Shown here piece by piece: positions 9,012 to 17,781 of a stretch of 64,000 bases of DNA (its first letter is position 1; every line of letters begins with the position of its first letter). Origin of the DNA: Bacillus tuaregi (lineage in GTDB: Bacteria; Bacillota; Bacilli; Bacillales; Cytobacillaceae); the NCBI RefSeq assembly GCF_900104575.1, contig NZ_LT629731.1, positions 1,035,050 through 1,099,049 of the forward strand. The letters run 5' to 3'. The notes beneath the pieces are model-generated. The model was not told the DNA's origin and ran no database searches. It worked only from the letters and a program-made list of their open reading frames with translations. The translations under genes and the position numbers were made by a program.

Positions 9012-9878
9012 TTGTCAATATATGATAGCATAGGACAAGCTGTACAATTAGAGGTAACGCGTAAGACTGATTTTGGTTATTTCTTAACAGATGGTACAGA
9101 CGATGTGCTTTTACATCAAAATGAAACGGACCAGGATTTGGAACTGGAAACACAGGTAGAGGTCTTTTTATATACAGATTCCCAAGGTAGAATCGCAGCT
9201 ACGACAACGATTCCAAAAATTACGGTTGGTAAATATGAATGGGCAGAAGTAAGTGATGTAAAGCCTGGGCTTGGTGTATTCTTAGATATCGGGATACAAA
9301 AGGATATGCTACTTGGAGAAGAAGATTTACCAGTCCATAAAAGTGTATGGCCGCAGGTTGGTGATTTACTATATATAACGCTAAGGGTAAATCGAAACAA
9401 CCGTATTTATGTAAAGCTGGCCACGGACCCGATTATCGAAGAAAATTCAGTAGCAGCAACCCGAGAAGATTTTAATAAAAGTATTCACGGCTACATCTAC
9501 AGGACAGCCAAAGTTGGGAGCTGGATTTTTACGGCAGAAGGTTATAAAGGCTTTATTCATGAATCACAGCGTAAAGTAGAACCACGTCTCGGTGAAAAGG
9601 TTGAAGGACGTATTATTGATGTAAAAGAAGACGGAACAATCAATGTATCGCTCCTGCCAAGAAAGGAAGAGGCCCTTGATGTAGATGCCGAAAAGATTCT
9701 TTCTGTACTAGCAGAGCGAAATGGCGCCATGCCGTATTGGGATAAAAGCATGCCAGAGGATATCCAGAACAAATTCCAATTAAGTAAAGCGGCGTTTAAG
9801 CGTGCGTTAGGACGATTAATGAAGGACGGGAAAGTCTACCAAGAGGAAGGCTGGACCTATATTAAGCGAGAAAATTAG
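9012..9878 (+). CDS. yitL: S1 RNA-binding protein of the CvfB family (YitL)
   Basis: 288 aa. It starts with TTG at 9012 behind a strong AAAGGAGG (8996-9003). CvfB proteins have repeated S1-type RNA-binding domains followed by a C-terminal winged helix; here S1-like blocks are around 5-65, 70-135 and 150-215 (GYKGFIHESQRKVEPRLGEKVEGRIIDV), and the winged helix is around 225-285 (FQLSKAAFKRALGRLMKDGKVYQ). They act in the cytoplasm; in Staphylococcus aureus CvfB affects virulence gene expression. Adjacent divergent yitK supports the YitL label. Confidence 0.9.
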   Translation: MSIYDSIGQAVQLEVTRKTDFGYFLTDGTDDVLLHQNETDQDLELETQVEVFLYTDSQGRIAATTTIPKITVGKYEWAEVSDVKPGLGVFLDIGIQKDMLLGEEDLPVHKSVWPQVGDLLYITLRVNRNNRIYVKLATDPIIEENSVAATREDFNKSIHGYIYRTAKVGSWIFTAEGYKGFIHESQRKVEPRLGEKVEGRIIDVKEDGTINVSLLPRKEEALDVDAEKILSVLAERNGAMPYWDKSMPEDIQNKFQLSKAAFKRALGRLMKDGKVYQEEGWTYIKREN

Positions 9879-9897
9879 GGCGGAGAACAACCGCCCT
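9877..9897 (+). terminator. Weak hairpin after yitL
   Basis: AGGGCGG (9877-9883) pairs with CCGCCCT (9891-9897) across the end of yitL. Only a short, mixed A/T tract follows, so termination may be partial. Confidence 0.4.
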
Positions 9898-9954
9898 TAA
9901 TTTGATACCTAGCTAAAGAAGCCAAGGGCTCCTTAGTCTAAATCTTTCGCTTTT

Positions 9955-10086
9955 CTATAGATGATCTGTTTTCTTGGAGTATTGATGTTTACCAGCTTTA
10001 CGGTTTTTCTCACGCATCATATTTTTTTCATGGCGAAGGGCATTGTTGTCCTTTGCCTTTTTGTCATTATCAGACGTATGAGGCAT
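9955..10086 (-). CDS. Small highly charged protein, DUF3941 type (43 aa)
   Basis: A 43-codon minus-strand reading frame starts MPHTSDNDKKAKDNNALRHE and ends HQYSKKTDHL. It is rich in Lys, Asp, Asn and His, with no hydrophobic core, and resembles the small DUF3941 proteins of Bacillaceae. An AAAGGAGT ribosome site is at good spacing. Function is unknown. A longer plus-strand frame covering the same bases lacks a ribosome site and is judged to be a shadow. Confidence 0.72.
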   Translation of the reverse strand: MPHTSDNDKKAKDNNALRHEKNMMREKNRKAGKHQYSKKTDHL

Positions 10087-10173
10087 AATAAAAACTCCTT
10101 TCCATCATTAGCTTCAACCTTAGTCTTGGCTATGATAAAAAGGAGTATGTCAGAAAGAATTTACCATGAGATA

Positions 10174-11037
10174 TTATGACTCAGGCAGTTTGTTTAAGAA
10201 AAAGATGGCAATGGTACCAAAACCCGTATGGGAGCCTATAACAGCACCAACATCCGTTATCATAACTTCTTTTGCGTGTAATTCTTCTTCAATTAATTTT
10301 TTCATTTCTAGTGCAGTATCCATAGCATCAGCCTGGCTGATTCCAACAGTCTGCTCTTCAAAGCTTACTCCACGTTCTGACATGACTTCAATAATGCGGC
10401 GCAGCAGCTTCTTTTGCCCGCGGATTTTTTCTAATGGAACAAGCTTGCCGTCTTCAACATTTAATAGCGGCTTTATATTAAGCAGTCCGCCTAAAAAGGC
10501 TGATGCCTTTGAAACGCGGCCGCCTTTTGCTAAATAATCAAGATTATCGACCGTGAATAAGTGCTCCATATGTGTGGCAAGAAATTCCGCTCTTTGAACG
10601 ATTTCGTCAAAAGTTGCGTTTTCCTTTGCTAGCTTAGCCGCTTCCTTAACAACCAAGCCTTGACCAAGTGATGCGCATTTTGTATCTATGATTTTTAATT
10701 TGAAATCAGGATAGGTCTCTTTCACCTGATCACGTATCATGACAGCTGTTTGATATGTACCTGATAACTGTGAAGAAAAGGCAATATAGATTCCTTCCTC
10801 GTTATTTTGCGCCATTTCAGTGAATGTTTTCTCAAATCTAAGCGGAGAAACCTGTGATGTTTTTGGAACTTGACCATCTCGAATAGCCTTATAAATGGTG
10901 TCTGGTTGTATGGTCAGTAAGTCTTCATATTCCTGGTCATTCAAATGGACTTTTAACGGAAATAATGTCACTTGATTGTCTTTATAAAAATGTAGGGGTA
11001 AGTCACTCGCGCTGTCAGCTAAAATCTTAACCGGCAT
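10174..11037 (-). CDS. DegV-family fatty-acid-binding protein
   Basis: 287 aa from ATG at 11037 (MPVKILADSASDLP). A longer in-frame start at 11160 exists, but the shorter start has an AGGTGA ribosome site and matches family length. DegV/FakB proteins bind a fatty acid and present it to fatty-acid kinase. Visible motifs are the N-terminal DSASDLP, SQLSGTYQTA (the conserved Ser-Gly-Thr loop), and GFGTIAIFFL near the C-terminus. In B. subtilis the yit cluster holds the DegV paralogue YitS, so this may be its orthologue; the symbol is not certain. Confidence 0.85.
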   Translation of the reverse strand: MPVKILADSASDLPLHFYKDNQVTLFPLKVHLNDQEYEDLLTIQPDTIYKAIRDGQVPKTSQVSPLRFEKTFTEMAQNNEEGIYIAFSSQLSGTYQTAVMIRDQVKETYPDFKLKIIDTKCASLGQGLVVKEAAKLAKENATFDEIVQRAEFLATHMEHLFTVDNLDYLAKGGRVSKASAFLGGLLNIKPLLNVEDGKLVPLEKIRGQKKLLRRIIEVMSERGVSFEEQTVGISQADAMDTALEMKKLIEEELHAKEVMITDVGAVIGSHTGFGTIAIFFLNKLPES

Positions 11038-11244
11038 TGGAATCACCTGCTTTCCATTAAATTGCTTTTCTTTAAAAACCTGTGGTATCAGCGTTTCGAT
11101 ATTAAGTGTACCATTTAATGATTTTCTATAAAAGTACCATTCATTACGAGATGTTAACAAAATCTGCTTGAAAAGATTTTATTGGGCATAATAATGGATA
11201 ATACCTTTCTAGAAAAAAATCTAATGTTTAGGAGGTTCTATTTT

Positions 11245-11673
11245 ATGTTTAGATTCATACTTATTCTTTCTATTATATTGTTCTTTCAACAAGAGATTAC
11301 AGCTGAAGGAAGGATGGATCAATCGCTGTATGCTGCTTCAAAGGATAAATCAGTAAATACTACTAATTTTTCAGATATTGTAGTAAAAAAGGAGAATGAT
11401 AAATATATCATCACAGGCAAATCAAAAGTGAAAAAGGGCGTTTTTTATTATAGTGTAGAAGACGGTCATCGAATATTAATCCCCGAGACAAAGGTTAGGG
11501 TGAATAATTTATACTGGACCTCTTTTAAACTGACGTTTTCTATTCCTGTGAAAGCAATGCCGGAAAATGGTGTGTTAGTGTTAAATTTATATGAAAAGAA
11601 TAGGTCTAAAGAAATTCGCGATCCTTTCCCGGTTTTTCTAGATCGTTTTAGTGAGCAGAATAAACAAAGCTGA
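11245..11673 (+). CDS. Small secreted protein of unknown function
   Basis: 142 aa from ATG 11245 with AGGAGG at 11230-11235. An earlier in-frame start at 11182 would add residues ahead of the signal peptide and has no ribosome site. An N-terminal signal peptide (MFRFILILSIILFFQQ, cleavage near residue 20-22) leads to a beta-rich domain of about 100 residues (from DIVVKKENDKYIITGKSKV), which could be an immunoglobulin-like fold. No catalytic motif is seen. I do not recognise the family. It is divergent from the degV gene and has its own terminator. Confidence 0.65.
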   Translation: MFRFILILSIILFFQQEITAEGRMDQSLYAASKDKSVNTTNFSDIVVKKENDKYIITGKSKVKKGVFYYSVEDGHRILIPETKVRVNNLYWTSFKLTFSIPVKAMPENGVLVLNLYEKNRSKEIRDPFPVFLDRFSEQNKQS

Positions 11674-11694
11674 CAGCAATGTCAGCTTTGTTTA
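11661..11694. terminator. Terminator at end of the secreted-protein gene
   Basis: A 15-bp perfect stem (11661-11675 with 11680-11694) and GCAA loop. The stop codon lies inside the 5' arm. Flanking T bases are few; the stem itself ends in TTTGTTTA. Confidence 0.75.
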
Positions 11695-11738
11695 CTGAAG
11701 CGTCCATCATACGACTAGAAAAGCGAATTTTGCTTCCC

Positions 11739-11924
11739 TTAATGTAACGCGTCTAACTCTTTTTGCAGTTCCTGGAGCTGCTCTTTCTCAGCCATTGTCG
11801 TATTGGCATAGGCTGAAGATAGAGCATTTTTTGCTTTTTCGATTGCCACATCCTGTTCTTCCGGACCGGAATTCTTCGCTAAATCAACAAATTTACGCGC
11901 ATCTTGGAACAGTCTGTTAGCCAT
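11739..11924 (-). CDS. Small helical protein, DUF3813 type
   Basis: 61 aa, starting MANRLFQDARKFVDLAKNS and predicted to be wholly helical and soluble. The pattern resembles the DUF3813 proteins found beside yitU-like phosphatase genes in Bacillaceae. Function is unknown. Its ATG lies 3 bp after the stop of the upstream 51-aa gene, so the two are co-transcribed. Confidence 0.7.
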   Translation of the reverse strand: MANRLFQDARKFVDLAKNSGPEEQDVAIEKAKNALSSAYANTTMAEKEQLQELQKELDALH

Positions 11925-11927
11925 CCT

Positions 11928-12083
11928 CTAAAGACCTCCTCCAGGTGAAGATTCTTTCGCATTTGCCATTTTGTACGCCTCTGCCTCGGCATACGTCATG
12001 TGATAAGGGATACGTTCAGCGTGTTTAGATACAGTGTCCACACCTTGCTGTACAAAACGTTTGGATTTGTTCCGTTTACCCAT
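11928..12083 (-). CDS. Small basic Bacillaceae protein (51 aa)
   Basis: Starts MGKRNKSKRFVQQGVDTVSK from ATG at 12083 with a strong GGAGGGG site; a longer start at 12128 has no support. It has a basic N-terminus, a middle segment HMTYAEAEAYKMANA and a Gly-rich end (SSPGGGL). The size and composition suggest a small, possibly sporulation-linked protein, but that is a guess. It is in one unit with the 61-aa gene and lies downstream of the yitU gene in the same direction. Confidence 0.65.
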   Translation of the reverse strand: MGKRNKSKRFVQQGVDTVSKHAERIPYHMTYAEAEAYKMANAKESSPGGGL

Positions 12084-12207
12084 GCGAATCCCCTCCAAAA
12101 AAGAGTGTGAAGCTGTTATAAGCCTCATTCATAGTATGCTCTCCATTTAAGAGAATTATGAAGGAAACCTCAAAAAGCTCATTAAGAGCTAGACAAAATG
12201 ATGCTAT

Positions 12208-13026
12208 TTAGATAGCCTTTAAATTTAATAAATCATTTAAATAAAGACCAACGCCATCTTCTTCATTAGTTAACGTAACTTCATTGGCAACTGTTTTCAG
12301 TTCCTCTATAGCGTTCCCCATTGCGATTCCATACCCGGCATAATCAAGCATTTCTAGATCATTATCCTCATCACCAAAAGCAATAATCCGTTCAGGAGGG
12401 ATATTGTAATATTCAGAGGCATGCTTTAGGCCGACTGCTTTATGCAAACCGTTTTTTATTATTTCTATCACTGGAAAAGGAGCACCCCAGCTTCGATGTT
12501 CAATCACTTCTGCGTGTACTTCGTTTAATCGTTGTCGAATCAGCTTTACCTGTTCTTCAGTCGAATGGATTAACATGCTCGTTGGGGAAGTGGTTAAAAA
12601 ATGACGTAAATCACCTGTTGTGATCGTTGGATTACCGAAGCTGAATAATTCGAGCAGCTTCTCATCATGGTAATGGAAATAAACATCATCAATCACTTCG
12701 GCAATAATATTATAGAAATCATAGGAAATACAGGTCTCCACAATATCCTTTGCAATAGACATATCGAGTGGAGAATGGTAAATACCCCAATTTTTATCCT
12801 TTGGATGGTGAACAAAGGCACCATTAAAATTGACGATTGGTGAATCTAATTCAAGCTCACGATAGTACATTTCAGATGAGCGAAAAGGTCTTCCAGTTGC
12901 AATCATAACGACATGTCCGGCTTCTTTTGCTTTCTTGAGAACCAGCTTTGTTTTATTCGAAATGGTCTTATCATCCTTTAATAAAGTACCGTCTAAATCT
13001 AACGCTATTAAGTGTGTGTCTGCCAT
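12208..13026 (-). CDS. yitU: HAD-superfamily (Cof type) sugar-phosphate phosphatase
   Basis: 272 aa from ATG 13026 (AAAGGGGAT site); the in-frame start at 13050 is less likely. Motif I is LIALDLDGTLL (Asp nucleophile), motif II includes MIATGRPF, and motif IV is IIAFGDEDNDLEML followed by GIAMGNA, with a type IIB cap between. The family dephosphorylates sugar phosphates or flavin precursors; YitU of B. subtilis has been linked to FMN-precursor dephosphorylation. The order yitU, yitV (divergent), yitW matches B. subtilis. Confidence 0.88.
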   Translation of the reverse strand: MADTHLIALDLDGTLLKDDKTISNKTKLVLKKAKEAGHVVMIATGRPFRSSEMYYRELELDSPIVNFNGAFVHHPKDKNWGIYHSPLDMSIAKDIVETCISYDFYNIIAEVIDDVYFHYHDEKLLELFSFGNPTITTGDLRHFLTTSPTSMLIHSTEEQVKLIRQRLNEVHAEVIEHRSWGAPFPVIEIIKNGLHKAVGLKHASEYYNIPPERIIAFGDEDNDLEMLDYAGYGIAMGNAIEELKTVANEVTLTNEEDGVGLYLNDLLNLKAI

Positions 13027-13217
13027 TCTATATCCCCTTTCAATGTTCACAGCAGTATTCCTTTTTGTTAGTGTAATCCTTTTGGAAAAAAAAAGTCCAC
13101 ATGTTACACTTGATTCAGATAAGTATTCTTATATCTTAGCTTCTTTTTCATAACAGTCAAAGCATTTGTTGTCTTTATGCGCATCCTTGTACGTTTTTTC
13201 GATTGGAGGATTCTATT

Positions 13218-13988
13218 GTGTTCATTATTGAAAAAAAGTCAGTCAATGATATTCCTGTATTGCATTTGGCTAAAAAAAACTTATTTCACGACAGGCTGCC
13301 ATTAGTGTTGTTTATGCATGGTTTTACTAGTGCGAAAGAGAATAATCTGCATTATGCCTATCTCTTAGCGGAGAAGGGGTTCCGAGTTGTTTTACCTGAA
13401 GCGATGTATCATGGGGAACGGCAAGTAAATATGAGTAAAGAAAAGCTTATGGTCCATTTTTGGGATATTGTCCTTCAATCCATAGATGAAATTGAGGTTC
13501 TACGTCAATATTATTTCAGTGAAAATTTAATTGACCCTGATCGAATCGGACTAGTTGGTACTTCAATGGGAGGAATTATCACACTTGGTTCATTAACTCG
13601 ATATAAGTGGATTAAAGCTGCAGTTAGCTTAATGGGCATGCCATACTATGAAAAGTATGCGCTCCTGCAAATAAACGAAATAAAAAAACGAGGATTAAAG
13701 CTTCCTTTTAATGAGGAACAGTTAGCAAGCCTCCTTAAGAAACTTATAGAGCTTGATTTAAGCAGACAGCCGAAGAAGCTTGAGCAACGTCCACTCCTAT
13801 TCTGGCATGGAAAACAGGATCCCATTGTACCTTTTTCTTATACATATGACTTTTACGAAAGAATTAAACCACTTTATGAAGAGAATCCTAAAAAATTACA
13901 GTTTATTATTGATGAAAAATCTGGTCATAAAGTAAGCAGAGAAGGAGTCTTAAAGACAGTCGAATGGTTCGAAACTTATCTTGCTTAA
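13218..13988 (+). CDS. yitV: Alpha/beta hydrolase, esterase type
   Basis: 256 aa from GTG 13218 behind TGGAGGA; the in-frame TTG at 13203 overlaps that site and is not used. The alpha/beta-hydrolase fold shows the oxyanion segment FMHGFTSAKEN, the nucleophile elbow GTSMGG (Ser about residue 116), the Asp segment WHGKQDPIVP and the His segment EKSGHKVS. The substrate is unknown. It is cytoplasmic, with no signal peptide. It lies divergent to yitU and before yitW, as in B. subtilis. Confidence 0.85.
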   Translation: MFIIEKKSVNDIPVLHLAKKNLFHDRLPLVLFMHGFTSAKENNLHYAYLLAEKGFRVVLPEAMYHGERQVNMSKEKLMVHFWDIVLQSIDEIEVLRQYYFSENLIDPDRIGLVGTSMGGIITLGSLTRYKWIKAAVSLMGMPYYEKYALLQINEIKKRGLKLPFNEEQLASLLKKLIELDLSRQPKKLEQRPLLFWHGKQDPIVPFSYTYDFYERIKPLYEENPKKLQFIIDEKSGHKVSREGVLKTVEWFETYLA

Positions 13989-14062
13989 GCGGAAAGTTTA
14001 AGCTTTTGCTCCTTTTCTGTTACGATAAAATAGACTAAATGACAAGCAAGGAGTGAGCATAC

Positions 14063-14371
14063 ATGGATCAAGATGTAAAAGATAGTATTATGGGTGCTTT
14101 AGAACTAGTAGAGGACCCTGAGATTGGCATGGATATTGTTAACCTAGGTTTGGTTTATGATTTAAAAATGGAGGAAGACGGAATTCTTACTGTAGATATG
14201 ACATTAACATCAATGGGTTGTCCGCTAGCAGGTGTTATTGTCGATCAAGTGAAGGCTGCTTTGAAAGATATCCCTGAGGTTAAAGACACGATTGTCAATA
14301 TTGTCTGGAATCCTCCATGGACGAAGGATCGCATGTCTCGATATGCAAAAATTGCCCTTGGAATTAAATAA
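14063..14371 (+). CDS. yitW: MIP18/DUF59-family iron-sulfur assembly protein
   Basis: 102 aa with the DUF59 features DPEIGMDIVNLGLVYDL and the conserved Cys in TSMGCPLAG. It ends with the typical VWNPPWTKDRMS. The family (SufT, PaaD, MIP18) helps mature Fe-S proteins in the cytoplasm. The gene is followed by a terminator and then by an island rich in Fe-S enzymes, but the terminator argues for separate transcription. Confidence 0.9.
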   Translation: MDQDVKDSIMGALELVEDPEIGMDIVNLGLVYDLKMEEDGILTVDMTLTSMGCPLAGVIVDQVKAALKDIPEVKDTIVNIVWNPPWTKDRMSRYAKIALGIK

Positions 14372-14376
14372 GGCTT

Positions 14377-14406
14377 AATACCGGCAGAAACCTGCCGGTA
14401 TTTTTA
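14377..14406 (+). terminator. Intrinsic terminator after yitW
   Basis: AATACCGGCAG (14377-14387) pairs perfectly with CTGCCGGTATT (14392-14402), followed by TTTTAT. Classic shape. Confidence 0.9.
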
Positions 14407-14446
14407 TGTATAAAAACATGTGTAAAAAACGAAAACACCATTTATA

Positions 14447-14489
14447 TGTGAGTAACCTCACTATAAAGACTTCCTAAGTGCTTTATAAT
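14447..14489 (+). promoter_or_regulatory. Fnr-type promoter of the radical SAM gene
   Basis: TGTGAGTAACCTCACT at 14447-14462 matches the Fnr/Crp-type palindrome TGTGA-N6-TCACA with one mismatch. A perfect TATAAT is at 14484-14489, which predicts a start site near 14496 and puts the box centre at about -41.5. That is the standard class II position for Fnr activation. No -35 hexamer is needed in such promoters and none is seen. Confidence 0.8.
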
Positions 14490-14542
14490 TTGAATATTAC
14501 AGACTGTAGAAGCTTACTGTTAGATTAGAGAGGAGTTTACAC

Positions 14543-15664
14543 ATGTTTAATAGAGACTTTAATAAAAATCCATTTATTGTCATATGGGAGCTAACAAGAG
14601 CCTGTCAGCTCCATTGCTTACATTGCCGTGCTGAAGCGCAGTTAAAACGAGATCCTCGAGAATTAACCTTTGAAGAAGGTAAGAAACTCATAGATGAAAT
14701 ATACGAAATGAACAATCCGATGCTTGTTTTCACTGGCGGTGACCCATTGATGAGAGAGGATGTTTTTGAGATTGCTTCTTATGCAGTGCAAAAGGGAGTT
14801 CGCGTATCCATGACCCCAAGTGCTACTCCAAATGTAACGAAAGAGGCGATTCAAAAGGCAAAGGAAGTTGGGTTATCGCGTTGGGCATTTAGCTTGGATG
14901 GGCATAATGCTGAAATACATGATCATTTCCGCGGAACAGCTGGATCATTTGACTTAACAATGGAAAGAATTAAATATCTTCATGAGTTAGAAATTCCAAT
15001 TCAAATTAATACAACCATTTCCCGTTATAATGTAGGATTTTTAGAGGAAATGGCTGAGTTAGTAAAAAGCTTAGGCTGTGTTCTGTGGAGTGTCTTTTTC
15101 CTGGTCCCTACGGGGAGAGGCTTGGAAAAGGATATGATTTCACCTGTAGAGCATGAAAAAGTATTTACATGGCTCTATCAATTAAGTAAAAGGGTATCCT
15201 TTGATATTAAAACGACAGCAGGGCAGCATTATCGCAGAGTTGTGATTCAACAGAAAAGAAGAGAAATGAAAGAGAAGCAGGATCAAATTCAATACCTAGA
15301 TGCATTAACGGAAAAGGGACTGACTGGTTCAATTGATGGGTTAGGAAGAGCTCCAATGGGAGTCAATGATGGAAATGGATTTATCTTTATTTCTCATATA
15401 GGTGATGTCTATCCTAGTGGATTATTGCCAATTAAGGTTGGGAATGTACGTGAGCAGACACTTAGTGATATTTATCGAAACTCTCCAATCCTACAGGATT
15501 TACGTAATCCAGATAAATATAAGGGGAAATGTGGTCAATGTGAATTTAGAAACGTCTGTGGCGGTTCCAGGTCACGAGCATATGCCATGACAGGTGATTA
15601 TTTGGCAAGTGAGCCCTATTGTGTTTATATACCACAAGCACTACGAAAACAAAAGAGTTTATAA
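14543..15664 (+). CDS. Radical SAM/SPASM protein (NirJ/AhbD-like, probable TIGR04053 type)
   Basis: 373 aa. The radical SAM cluster motif is CQLHCLHC (Cx3Cx2C, residues 20-27), followed by FTGGDPLM. A C-terminal SPASM-type Cys set (GKCGQCEFRNVCGG plus a late EPYC) would bind further Fe-S clusters. Relatives act in haem d1/haem synthesis (NirJ, AhbD) or peptide modification; the substrate here cannot be read from the sequence. An Fnr-type promoter lies directly upstream and moaA follows about 200 bp downstream. Anaerobic function is therefore likely. It could serve haem/NO metabolism or pterin-enzyme maturation; both are inference. Confidence 0.85.
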   Translation: MFNRDFNKNPFIVIWELTRACQLHCLHCRAEAQLKRDPRELTFEEGKKLIDEIYEMNNPMLVFTGGDPLMREDVFEIASYAVQKGVRVSMTPSATPNVTKEAIQKAKEVGLSRWAFSLDGHNAEIHDHFRGTAGSFDLTMERIKYLHELEIPIQINTTISRYNVGFLEEMAELVKSLGCVLWSVFFLVPTGRGLEKDMISPVEHEKVFTWLYQLSKRVSFDIKTTAGQHYRRVVIQQKRREMKEKQDQIQYLDALTEKGLTGSIDGLGRAPMGVNDGNGFIFISHIGDVYPSGLLPIKVGNVREQTLSDIYRNSPILQDLRNPDKYKGKCGQCEFRNVCGGSRSRAYAMTGDYLASEPYCVYIPQALRKQKSL

Positions 15665-15862
15665 CTATTTATACCAAACCTGACAAGATTTTGATTCATA
15701 AGAATATATCTTAACAATACGTTGAATTTATGGTCAAATAAGATGGGTATGTTCAGCATACTTAATCTATGTAAATATTGACTAAAGTATGAGATAATGA
15801 AATCTAATGTTAGCTTGCATTATATTAAAAGGGTAAGGACTCTTAAAAGGAGTTGACTATCA

Positions 15863-16879
15863 ATGACAAAAGACATGGTAAAGGATACCTTAAATCGGCC
15901 ACTTCGAGATCTTCGGATATCTGTTATTGACCGTTGTAATTTCCGCTGCCAATACTGTATGCCCGCTGAACTTTTTGGTCCTGACTTCGCCTTTTTGCCA
16001 AAAAGTGAGCTACTCACATATGAAGAAATTGAAAGACTTGCGCGTATTTTTGTCGAGCTTGGCGTAGAGAAAATTCGATTAACAGGTGGAGAGCCCTTAT
16101 TAAGAAAAGAACTTCCTCTTCTTGTAAAGAAATTATCTTCTATTAGTGAATTAAAGGATATAGCATTAACTACAAATGGTGTCCTGTTGCCAAAGTATGC
16201 TGACGAATTGAAAGCTGCTGGATTAAAGCGAGTAAATATCAGTTTAGATTCGTTAAATGATGAGCTGTTTGGACAAATCAATGGACGTAAGGTTGGCACA
16301 CAGCCGGTTCTTAATGGGATAGAGGCAGCAAAAAAAGCTGGCTTGGGTATCAAAATTAATATGGTTGTGAAAAAGGGCCTAAATGATTCTGAAATTATTC
16401 CAATGGCACAATTTTGTAAAGATAATGATCTTCAATTGCGTTATATTGAGTATATGGATGTTGGCAGTACAAATGGATGGAAAATGGATGAGGTCGTAAC
16501 AAAGAAAGAAATTTTCCAGCAGCTGAATGAACATTTTTCTTTAGAGCCTGTTGATCCCGATTATTATGGGGAAGTGGCTAAACGATACAAATACGTAGAT
16601 AACCAAGTTGAAGTTGGCTTTATTACATCTGTATCAGAATCATTCTGCTCTACCTGTACACGTTCACGACTATCAGCTAATGGTCAGATTTTCACCTGTC
16701 TGTTTAATGGAAATGGCCACGATATTCGTGACTTTATGAGAACAGGTGTAAGTGATGAGGAGATTTCAGAACGGGTTATTAAGATTTGGAATGGTCGTAC
16801 AGATCGGTACTCTGATGAAAGAACGGCTGAAACGGCTGCTAATCGGAAAAAAATTGAAATGTCCTATATTGGTGGATAA
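15863..16879 (+). CDS. moaA: GTP 3',8-cyclase MoaA (molybdenum cofactor synthesis)
   Basis: 338 aa. It performs the first step of molybdopterin synthesis, turning GTP into 3',8-cyclo-GTP with MoaC acting next. The N-terminal radical SAM site is CNFRCQYC (Cx3Cx2C), followed by LTGGEPLLR. The C-terminal second cluster is [18 protein letters not shown] (Cx2Cx13C). The protein ends in the essential Gly-Gly (MSYIGG). The ribosome site is AAAAGGAG. No clear Fnr box was found in the 200 bp upstream; it may be partly read through from the radical SAM gene. moaB, moaC and moaE are not in the window. Confidence 0.95.
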   Translation: MTKDMVKDTLNRPLRDLRISVIDRCNFRCQYCMPAELFGPDFAFLPKSELLTYEEIERLARIFVELGVEKIRLTGGEPLLRKELPLLVKKLSSISELKDIALTTNGVLLPKYADELKAAGLKRVNISLDSLNDELFGQINGRKVGTQPVLNGIEAAKKAGLGIKINMVVKKGLNDSEIIPMAQFCKDNDLQLRYIEYMDVGSTNGWKMDEVVTKKEIFQQLNEHFSLEPVDPDYYGEVAKRYKYVDNQVEVGFITSVSESFCSTCTRSRLSANGQIFTCLFNGNGHDIRDFMRTGVSDEEISERVIKIWNGRTDRYSDERTAETAANRKKIEMSYIGG

Positions 16880-16910
16880 AAAACTCCCTTACAAAGGAGT
16901 TTTTTATTTT
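16877..16910 (+). terminator. Terminator after moaA
   Basis: TAAAAAACTCC (16877-16887) pairs with GGAGTTTTTTA (16896-16906), overlapping the moaA stop codon and followed by TTTT. Confidence 0.85.
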
Positions 16911-16923
16911 ACTTATTAGAACA

Positions 16924-16950
16924 GAAAAAAAACCAGCGTACGCTGGTTTT
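16924..16950 (-). terminator. Terminator of ric
   Basis: The palindrome AAAACCAGCG/CGCTGGTTTT around TA (16929-16950). On the minus strand it is followed by a T tract (complement of the A run at 16924-16932). Confidence 0.8.
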
Positions 16951-16958
16951 CTCTGTGA

Positions 16959-17654
16959 TTAGATATACCGTGGAAATAGAATATTATTTTCCAAGTGTAC
17001 ATGCATAAAGGTGTGCGCCTCTAACATCTCAAGACGGTTGTATACTAATCGGTACGTGCCACATGCATCAAGCGGTGGAGTAAAGTCATCTGTTATGCTG
17101 CGAAGCTCTCTTAAAATATTGCCGGCATGATCATGCTCGCTTTCAAGCTTGCGGATTTCTTCGATTGCTGCTTCTCTATTCTCCACCTCATTTTTTTCTA
17201 ATGATAACAGAAGCGGGAAGCTTTTTATTTCTTCTTCTTGTGTATGCTCAAGCAATTCCTTTTTTAATTCATAAAATAGTTCGTACACTTTCAAAAGCTC
17301 TGGGTGGTTATCACCGTGAACCTTTGCGACCTTTGTTACATAAGGACTAAGGGCTGCGAGTTCTTCTCTTAATGGGTTATGATAGTGCTCGATTACATGC
17401 TGAATGATTTCTTCAGATGAACTGTTTGTCCAGACCTCCATATTATCACTTTGCTCTGATTTGCTATAGACAATCGCAAGCTCTTCCATTAATTCATCAA
17501 GATTAACGTTTAGCTCAGCTGCAGCAGTACTGATGGGTGTGTTGCCTCCGCAGCAAAAATCAATTCGGTATTTTTTAAAAACATCACTTGTCTTTGGAAC
17601 TTCATTTACGATATCTCTTACTAAGCTTGTATTTGAAAATGGAATAGTAGTCAT
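16959..17654 (-). CDS. ric: Iron-sulfur cluster repair di-iron protein (ScdA/YtfE/Ric)
   Basis: 231 aa. The N-terminal ScdA_N domain (1 to about 70) has KYRIDFCCGGNTPIS with the conserved Cys pair. The C-terminal hemerythrin-like four-helix domain has the His/Glu ligands in QHVIEHYHNPL, KVHGDNHPEL, LLEHTQEEE, LESEHDHAGN and FMHVHLENNILFPRY. Such proteins repair Fe-S centres damaged by nitric oxide or oxidants. A near-perfect Fnr box lies upstream. The setting beside Fnr, Moco genes and a NarI-like protein fits NO stress during nitrate or nitrite respiration. Confidence 0.93.
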   Translation of the reverse strand: MTTIPFSNTSLVRDIVNEVPKTSDVFKKYRIDFCCGGNTPISTAAAELNVNLDELMEELAIVYSKSEQSDNMEVWTNSSSEEIIQHVIEHYHNPLREELAALSPYVTKVAKVHGDNHPELLKVYELFYELKKELLEHTQEEEIKSFPLLLSLEKNEVENREAAIEEIRKLESEHDHAGNILRELRSITDDFTPPLDACGTYRLVYNRLEMLEAHTFMHVHLENNILFPRYI

Positions 17655-17698
17655 ATTTAATTCCTCCTAAATTTCGTTTGTTAACTGACGATATAGTA

Positions 17699-17741
17699 AG
17701 CATAAATGAATTTTTTATGTAATTAGGTGACATGTATCACA
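17699..17741 (-). promoter_or_regulatory. Fnr-type promoter of ric
   Basis: GGTGACATGTATCACA (17726-17741) is a TGTGA-N6-TCACA palindrome with one mismatch. On the minus strand a TATGCT -10-like hexamer lies at 17704-17699, so the box starts 37 bp before the -10, the same geometry as the promoter at 14447. Confidence 0.72.
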
Positions 17742-17781
17742 GTTTTAGCTTTTTCAAAGAAAAAAGCCATTTTTCCTTTTA

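Noticed and set aside
9961..10179. 72-aa plus-strand hydrophobic frame after yitL
   Set aside because: It is the complement of the DUF3941-like small gene on the minus strand and has no ribosome site.
10166..10537. 123-aa plus-strand frame
   Set aside because: Antisense to the degV gene; low-complexity Ser/Pro composition typical of an antisense shadow.
15665..15862. Separate Fnr promoter for moaA
   Set aside because: Several -10-like hexamers occur but none has a TGTGA/TCACA box at the matching distance; read-through or another regulator is more likely.
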